From Ampelomyces quisqualis (taxonomy: Eukaryota > Ascomycota > Dothideomycetes > Pleosporales > Phaeosphaeriaceae), in contig JAGTXZ010000020.1 of the NCBI GenBank assembly GCA_018398575.1, positions 1 to 64,000 of the forward strand: a stretch of 64,000 nt of DNA. Reading direction: 5' to 3'. A program made the translations under genes and the position numbers. The notes beneath the pieces are model-generated. The model saw only the letters and a program-made list of their open reading frames with translations, was not told where the DNA came from and searched no databases. Shown here in pieces: positions 56,779 to 64,000 of this stretch (the stretch's first letter is position 1; each line of letters starts with the position of its first letter).

Positions 56779-58257
56779 AAACATCCTTAAAGGACGTTAG
56801 CGTAGGCTAATTAATAACTGCGCAAACCTATTCTAGATCTATTGTAACGCTATTAAGGCGCACAATAAACTCTAGGAACTTAACTTAGTTAGTAGTAAAG
56901 GTACACTTTTTTAAGTTAACAAAAAGACTATATTCTTTTAGCTTAGCAAGTACTTTTCTTACCTGTTCCTAATAATTCTCTCTCTTTTAAGAAAAGATTA
57001 GAATATTGTTAAGATAGACGACGCAAAAGATATCTAAATACAAAGCTAAGGCTCTATTAATATACCTCTAGAACGTAGCAGGCGCGTTAGTTAGCCTAAA
57101 GAGTATAACTATGTACTTAAAGTAGCTATATTGTGTGTAAAACGCTGTCTTCTACTTATTACCTTACTAGATCCTAATCTAGTAATATACGTTCTTAAGA
57201 TTAAGCTTAGTAAACTTTACTAATCTATAGAGCTAATTAAGAGTTTTCTTAATTAAGAGAAGAGCTAGTCTATTCTTCTTAGTAACTTAATTAAGGCCTT
57301 AATAATCTACGCAAAGGCGTAGCGTTCTATCTTTTTTAGGTACAAATAGGATAGGTACTCCTGCAGAGCTTATACTTTCTTAGATCTAGCCTAGGCTTTG
57401 CGCTGTTGCTAAGTAGTTACATAGTACACTTAGCTTCTTTAGTAAAAAGTTATAGAGCAGCCTATATAGAGCTATAGTTTCTTTTTCTAACTTAATAGTG
57501 TAGTTACTTCTATAGTGCTGTAGCAGCGCGTTAGCAGTGTTACTATTTGCAACGTCTTTAAAATCCTTAAGTTTAATAGGCTATAATAGGCATTTAGCAG
57601 AAAAGAATTATAGACTGCTTACTAAGACTGCGTACACGCTTAGCTTGTTATAAAGAGATTCTATAAAGGTTTTTGCGTCTTTAACTCTTATTGTATTAGT
57701 GTTAAGCTTGTAGCGCTACTACTTTAACTTATAGTTAATAACAACGCGCCTCTCTTTTAGGCTTAGTAGACCTAAAATAACAGGTTGTGCTGTATTAGCA
57801 ATTCTGTATAGAATAGTAGTAAAGGACTTAGTTACGCTCTAGTTATTCTTTATTGTTAGATAAGCTTAATAAGCGTAAAAGCTAGGCATAGTACTTAAGT
57901 TAGGTAAGCAGATAGTTAGTAGCGCAGCGCTATTAATACAAGAGAAATCTTTAAGTAAAGTAACTCTCTTGTTAATAGTGCTAAGTTCTGCACTATAGTT
58001 AATTAGGATTTATATAGGCTACGCAGCGCTATTGTTATATAGCGTCCTAAGTACTTTAATACAATTCTCCTATTATAGTAAAACTTAGGCTATTAAGAGA
58101 AAAGCTTTTCTTAGGCCTACTTGTTTTTTATTTGTATTACATTTAAACTAGTAACAAAAGAAAAGCTGTTAAGCCTTAATCTATACTCTCTAGCCTAATA
58201 GCCTATCTTACTACAATAGTAGCAGGCGTTAGTTAGCTTTAGGCTTAGGTTTGCAGT
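56779..58257 (-). mobile_element. Older chromovirus, 5' half (gag zinc knuckle, protease, RT)
   Basis: Minus strand: a gag zinc knuckle at about 58,185-58,224 (CYYCSKIGY, His to Tyr), then RT with YLNN at 57,005-57,016 (ancestral YLDD) followed by ILIF. Next come VRKVLAKLKEYSLFVNLKKC and INWPTLTSFKDV, which runs straight into VFLGFANFY at 42,598 once the array is removed. The gag N-terminus is cut off at about 58,258 by unrelated DNA. Confidence 0.85.
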
Positions 58258-58500
58258 GCTACGTCAGGAAAAATTAAGATTTGTCTGGTCGGCCCAGTCG
58301 CGGCGACCCGCGGCTGCCTAACAGCGATACTGTCTACTAGACAATTTGCCAAAGTTGCCCCACTTACTTCTGGTTGCTAGCAACCCAACAGCAACCCAAC
58401 AGCAAGTTGCCTGTGTCGCCTATGTTACCTATGTCGCCTGTGTTGCTAGTGTCGCTAGTGTTGCTAGTGTTGCTAGTGTTGCCAGATTTAATAGTTAAGG
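58258..58500. other. GC-richer junction segment with short repeats, possible element end
   Basis: Abrupt change to less RIP-damaged sequence (GGTCGGCCCAGTCGCGGCG). It contains a perfect 14-base palindrome GGTTGCTAGCAACC (58,372-58,385), a duplicated CAACCCAACAG-like phrase and a short tandem array of GTTGCTAGT/GTCGCCTAT-type units (58,405-58,494). The position, interrupting the older gag, suggests the terminus of another mobile element. Confidence 0.5.
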
Positions 58501-61180
58501 ACTGTTAAGTACTGTAGCACTAGCAGAACTGTATACTGCAGCCAGCTGCCTATGTCTTTACACTCTTGTAGCGTAGGCTAACTAAGCTAGTCCCCCTTGT
58601 CTAGTTATATAGGCTTTTTAATCAAATATAGCATAGACAAATTGCGCTCCTTTAAAAGTAGGCTGGCCTAGACGCAGCTACTAGGCTTAACGTCCTGTAG
58701 AGCACGCGTTAGCAGGTACACAACGCGCTCTATGTATAGAAGGCTGTAATAGCTGCTGCTACTTGCAGAGCAGTAATTATCTTGCCAGTTAGTATTGTTA
58801 AGATTAGGTGCTGTGTCTGCTAGTGCTGCACTGTCCGCTACAGTAGTCTGCACTGTCGCGTTATATTAAGGCTAACTTAACAGTATTTACGCGTTGTACT
58901 AGCAAAAGTATATCTAGTTCTTGTAACATTTGCGTTGCTTGCTATTTACAACTACTTAATAACACTCTATTTCTTCTTTATACTGTTACACTAACCTATT
59001 GCACTTGTCTAGTTCCAGTTGCTATTTCTTTTTAGTTAAGGCAATTACATTAAGTATGTTGCCTTTAATTGCAATATTATAGGCCTGCGTTACAAATTCT
59101 TCCTATGCGTCTTCTGCTACAATGCTCTAGCTACCTCTACAGTTCTTAAACTACAGCTGTTTGTCTACCTTATAAAGGTATTCTAGTGCAAGTTTATCTG
59201 CATGTCTATACTCTTCTAGCAAAATATCTTTTACCTTACCTAATGCTTTACGCACGCGTACATAAACAGCATTCTATACAAGTTATTACATGTTGTATTA
59301 TGTTTAGACCTACTTACATTATTAGTGTCTCTATGTAGGACTTTCCCCCCCTCTCTAACGTCCTCCTCTCTATCCTTTTCTATTAAGCAGTTTGCCTTTT
59401 CCTTCTCTTTGTTGTTGTAATTATCTATAAGCGCATTGTAGCAATCTTGCTCCTCTTCTATGTAGTTAGCTAGGATATTATCTACGTTGTTGTTATAGGT
59501 ATCCTTTAGCACTAAAACGTTAGCCCTGTTATTCTCTTGTTGGTTTGTGTATACAGTAATATCCTGTTGTATATTGTCCTATATAAGAATCTGTTAAATG
59601 CCTCCTAGGTTCTTCTATTTTTTGCAAATAGCATTAAAGTAGTCTGCTTTCTGTTAGCTAATACTATGTGTAGAACTTGCAACATACCCTCTACAGTGTG
59701 TCTATAGAAGGGTATAGTTTTCCTAGTGCTGTTGTTATTAAATTCCCTTATTGCGTTAAATATAACTAAGCCTATTAGTGCTACTATATTCGCACTTAGT
59801 TTATTAAACTTCTCTTAATTCCTAGTTATTGCAGCGATGCTCTATTTCCTGTTATTATAGAATAACTGTGCTATTACTGCTGCGAGACTAGGGTTTAGAA
59901 ATCTAGCAGATTTAGGCTGTCTTTAGTTAGCTAGTATAGCTGTTTTAGAGGTGTACTTGCGTTCTTTAGGTCTTGTAGTAGGTAAACAAAGTCTTCAAGC
60001 AGTTTGCTAGGCTTAAGAACCTATCTGTCTAGGTGGTTTAATATATAGGCACTAGTAATTTCTAGTTGTTCTTGCCTTATTACGTAGGTCTGCAAGTTGC
60101 TGCACATGTCTAGCATCTAGGCGCCTACTATTAGCTACTGTCCTTAGCAGGCCGCAACAGTACCTATATAGCAAGCAGCTTCTTTGCACAGTGTTAAGCT
60201 AATATGCAATTAAACTAACAACAGCAGAGTATTTCATGCTTCTATCCAAGCGTCTAGCAGCATTTAGGCGTACACATGCCTGTGTGTATCAAGCTATAGC
60301 GTTATTGCTGTACTGCATAGCGTCTTTCTGTTGTTAGTAAGTAGTTGCGTTACTAGGATAACTCTTGCCTTCTCTAGTGTAGTCTTATTTTCTAGTAACA
60401 CACTTTCCTTTGCCTAGCGTTTTTCTTTCTCCTATAGCAGTAACCCAAATAGGTCTGCACTAGATAAGAAGAGTTGCAACTCTGTAACAGTTAGAACTAC
60501 TTAATTGTGCACAACAAGGCATCTTCCTACAATGCGACAGCCTTAAGTCTAATAGTAGTTCTCTTTCAACTACTAATGTTTTCTATGTGTTAGTTCTATA
60601 GGTTTTTAGTTTGTGTTAGCTTGTTGTGCTTATACTACTGCTGCGTCTAGATTCCTCTTGTTAACAAGCGAGTAAGGCTGCAGATCCAGGAGTGTATAGT
60701 ATTTAATCTCTAGGCTGTCTTGTTAGGTAACTTTTTAGTTAAGCTAGTGTAGCAGTTAGTTGTACTTCTATTTTAATCCTAGAGTTAAGGCTTAAGGACA
60801 GTAGCGTTAGGGTCTAGACAGTTTTTGGTCTCTGCAGCGTCTTAGTTTTTAGTATGTTAGTTCTAGGGTTACATCCCCTAAGAGCCTAACCTTTGCACTA
60901 TTGTCTGTTAGCGCTTGTTTTAGCGCTTATTTAGATAGAGACATAGTGTACTGCTAACATTACTTAAATTTACTGCTTAGTACAGAGTATACGGAGCAAG
61001 CGCTTACTCTTTAAATGTTAGAGAACTATTAGTAAGGGTAGCAGAAGTAAGCAATATGTATAGCGCAACAGAGTTTTTACTTTGCAGGCATAAGTAGGGT
61101 TTTTGTAACACATACAGTCTAATATTGCCTTAAATTCTGCTAGAGCGTAGCAGTTAGGCTATTTGATTGGATAGCCTCTT

Positions 61181-61537
61181 GTCCTTAACTGCGTGCTAGC
61201 GTACACAACAGTTGTCTACTGTTGGCACAAATAGTTGTGCGCGCGATACAGGTAATTAGCCCTTCTTCTGTTCTTAACTGCGTGCTAGCGTATATAACAG
61301 TTGTCTACTATTAGCATAAATAGTTGTGCGCGCAATACAGGTAATTAGGTGCCTCTCTGTCCTTAACCAAATGTTAGCGTACATAACAGTTGTCTACTAT
61401 TAGTATAAATAGTGGTGCGCGCGATACAGGCAATTAGGTGCCCTCCTGTCCTTCTGTCCTCTACTAAATGTTAGCGTACATAACAGTTGTCTACTATTAG
61501 CATAAATAGTTATGCGCGCGATATAGGCGATCTAGTA
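61181..61537. repeat. Four tandem 89-97-bp repeats
   Basis: Copies begin near 61,181, 61,270, 61,359 and 61,456. Each contains TTAGCGTA-like bases, AACAGTTGTCTACT, an AAATAGT core (preceded by TAT in two copies) and GTGCGCGCGATACAGG. They lie between two coding-like stretches of the unidentified element. Confidence 0.85.
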
Positions 61538-63001
61538 GCCCTGCACGCAGAAAACTATTTACCTAGTAAGTTGTTAGTACAGATCTAGTATGCTACCATG
61601 CTAGTTATGTTCGTGGTTTAATTGTAAATAACGCCTAGTGTATCTTTAATGCAACTGTCTCTTGTAATGCGCTGTGCTAGCGTGCCTTTATAGATATCTG
61701 TATTTGCGCCTATCTATCTCCCTCCTTTATATAGTAATATATGCTGTTGCATTTACTTTTAAAGCCCAATTTGTGCTCTAATATCTGCACAAACAAATTG
61801 TAATTAAGGTTGTTAATATACTTGTCTATTGCTAGTAAGTTGTAGTGTGCATGTAACAGCTGGTTTGTCCTAATAAGGGTGTACTCGTTTCTAGTTGCGT
61901 TTAACACCAATATAGTTATTATATTAGGAGTAATTTGTGTTATACTTAACTCTTTATTAACTGTTTCTATTATCTTTCTACGCAGGTTTCTATCTAGCGA
62001 AGCTTACTCCTAATTGTTGTTTAGTTTAGTTTTATTCTGTTGCGAGCGCATCTATTAGGCTGCGTTGTAGTTACATTAGACAGCAAAGTGTGTAATTGTC
62101 TAGATAAGGCAACTGTTAGCTGCGTTCTATAGTAGTCTGTTCTGTTGTAATGCAATTACCCTTGTAATTTGCTATAGGTGTTCTTTTGCTGTAGTTGTCT
62201 GTAGGGAACAGCCTAGCATCTTCTGCCTCCTTATCTCTTGTTCTACGTTAGAGTATATTAAGTTATATTCTTCTGCTGTTAGTTGCATTATATTACATAT
62301 ACTGTCTTTTAATAATTGTGTCTAGTGTTGCTGTAGTAGTGCTATCCTCCTGTCTGCACTAACTAGCAATTCTAGGTAACTGTTACAATATCTCTATAAT
62401 ACTTGCATACGTAGATAAGGGTTGCTATTATTACGCGTTTGTAGTAGTGTATAGTGTGTGGTAAGGAGGTTGCGTTAGCAGCCTTGCGCTACAGTTCTGT
62501 GTTATAGCGCTTGTTATGTTAGCAGGTTTGCGTTCCATTAGGTAGGCTAAAGCAATAGTAGAGCTATTGTTAGATATACAATTCTATTTACTATGTCTAA
62601 CGCTACATACTAGTTGTCTCGCTACACTTGCTTCTGTTTATAATTCTGCACTGTACGTGTCTAGTCTTAATTAAACGTAAAAGAATACAGTCTATTATAT
62701 TTGTCCTAATTAATGTAATTATTTACATAATAAGAAATAGGGACCTTATTGTTAAGTGTAGGTAGATCCTTTAGTACTAAGTGCACAGGGTAAACAATAG
62801 TTGTTATGTTATATACCTTAAATACTTGTAATGTGCGTTGCTTGGTCTTTGTACTGTGTGTACAGCAGCGTACGCTTAGCATCCCTGTTGTATTATTAAT
62901 TTAACTATTGTTGTTAAACGCTATAACCTTGCAAAAGGCACCTGTATACTTATATTTCTTTCTGTCCTTGTCTTAGTGTTTGTTGTTAATAAATGTAAGT
63001 A

Positions 63002-64000
63002 TCAGGTGCACCTAAGCTGCAGCTCTACTGTTTGTAACAGTCTAAGACAGTTGCGTGTGGTCCTTATATTTAAACTCTTGCACCTACACGTAATCTTTGC
63101 GCTATTTTCTAGTCTTATACCAGTTGGGCGCGCATTGCACAATGTCTTCTTCGCAATGTTTAGGGTTATTGTAGCGTTTGCCTAATAGCCTTAAGCATCT
63201 TATAGAGGAGTGTATTTTTACATTTATCCTGTTTACCTAGTAAGAGTTAGGGTCCTGTCTGTCTTTATCATATAGGGTAACAAGGCAGCTAGTTACCTTC
63301 TAACAGTAGTGTTAGACAAATACTGCAGCAGCATGTGTAAAGTCTAGCAACGTAATATGTACAGTAACCTTGCTAAGGAGCAGCATAATAGAATTTAGTA
63401 ACATGCCTAGTATAGACCATCCAAGTTGTTTGAATAGTATTGCTGTTAACACGCTTATAGTAAAGGTGTGCTTGCGCCAGTTAGTAGTAGTGCACTGTTA
63501 ACTTTAGTCTATAACTGTTTTGTGTTCAAACGCTATAAGCGCAAGCCATCTGGAGTTGTAGAGGCAGATCTGCGCAAGAAAATCTCTCTTATTTGTTATT
63601 AGGTAGAATTGTTTTACTATTGTAATATAGTAGGCCTTGCTGTTTGTTCTAGTGCATATGCTATCAAGAGCCCTATACATACAGATATTGTTAATAATAT
63701 AGGTTAGCGCGTGCTATTTAGAGTAGTTAAAATCCTTTTCTTCTCCTTGCGTCTGTCTAAAAGGTTAAAACTCTTCTTTTAGAATATCTATTTGTTTAAT
63801 AGCTAACAACATATATCCCAACGTGTTTTTATTATAACTCTTGTATTGTAAGAGTACTAGCAGATTGCACGCAGCCTAGATAAAATGCAACGCGTATAGT
63901 GCCTTAGTCGCCAGCAGAGGGGACACTACTACTACAAATTAGCAAATTACTGCTTTTTGTTCTGCGCTAGTCTACTGCAACACTTTTGTAAAAGCCCTCT
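63002..64000 (-). pseudogene. Basic Cys-containing protein gene, partial, RIP-damaged
   Basis: From the window edge one minus frame runs about 330 codons with only TAG/TAA breaks and ends at a TGA (63,002-63,004), a stop type otherwise rare here. It contains CPLCWRLRHYTRC, then a basic region (LDRRKEKKR) and a Leu/Gln-rich part. The first motif could bind zinc. The family is unknown and the 5' end lies outside the window. Confidence 0.35.

Larger units (their letters stand above)
58501..64000 (-). other. Unidentified RIP-affected element, minus-strand coding-like
   Basis: RIP damage is milder than to the left, with some CG-rich words kept. Minus-strand frames are protein-like in several stretches: an acidic/Asn-rich 90-codon frame (59,240-59,512), a Gln-rich helical stretch (59,600-59,960) and a 66-codon frame at 61,710-61,910. 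No domain is recognised. The element extends beyond the window. Confidence 0.4.

Overview
The window reads as the left end of a chromosome of a filamentous ascomycete, most likely a Dothideomycete of the order Pleosporales. It opens with degenerate CCCTAA telomeric repeats, has short GT-AG introns with CTAAC branch points, carries typical fungal gene families, and is split into two kinds of DNA as in fungi with RIP (repeat-induced point mutation). No tRNA, rRNA, CRISPR array or biosynthetic cluster was found.

Layout. (1) About 1-110: telomere. (2) About 110-14,410: AT-rich, RIP-damaged subtelomere with a 26-bp minisatellite (3,023-3,630), coding-like relics and a wrecked DDE integrase-type transposon on the minus strand (about 11,400-14,365). 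(3) About 14,415-36,735: a 22-kb gene island of normal composition. It holds a RIP-scarred pseudogene at its edge (15,020), a ubiquitin-like-domain protein (17,173-19,842), a CCX-type cation/calcium exchanger (21,287-24,399) divergent from the condensin subunit BRN1/CAP-H (24,799-27,313), a small knottin-like secreted protein (27,668-27,880), a broken coiled-coil gene (about 29 kb), an orphan gene (29,831-30,529), a repeat-rich double-WSC secreted protein (30,988-33,432) and a leucine-rich-repeat protein (34,736-36,385). (4) About 36,735-64,000: AT-rich RIP-damaged transposon DNA.

The most unusual structure is in region 4. A 14.2-kb tandem dimer of a Ty3/gypsy chromovirus (42,599-56,773), with one 5-bp target duplication (GACTT) around the whole array, sits inside the reverse transcriptase/RNase H of an older chromovirus (about 40,180-42,598 plus 56,779-58,257). 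The dimer carries extra half-LTRs that break at the apparent U3/R boundary. The sequence next to its 5' LTR is complementary to the start of its own transcript, as in self-priming Tf1-type elements. Both copies carry an extra open frame antisense to pol, between pol and the 3' LTR. The older element appears to have an unrelated lysine-proline-rich frame in the same position.

The island genes are mostly housekeeping (chromosome condensation, ion transport) plus surface or secreted proteins; nothing suggests a shared pathway. The flanks are inactive repeats: all three reverse transcriptases have the YLDD site changed to YLNN. RIP-like C-to-T stops also appear in island pseudogenes near the borders. 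Exon structures were worked out by eye from splice signals, reading frame and family knowledge.
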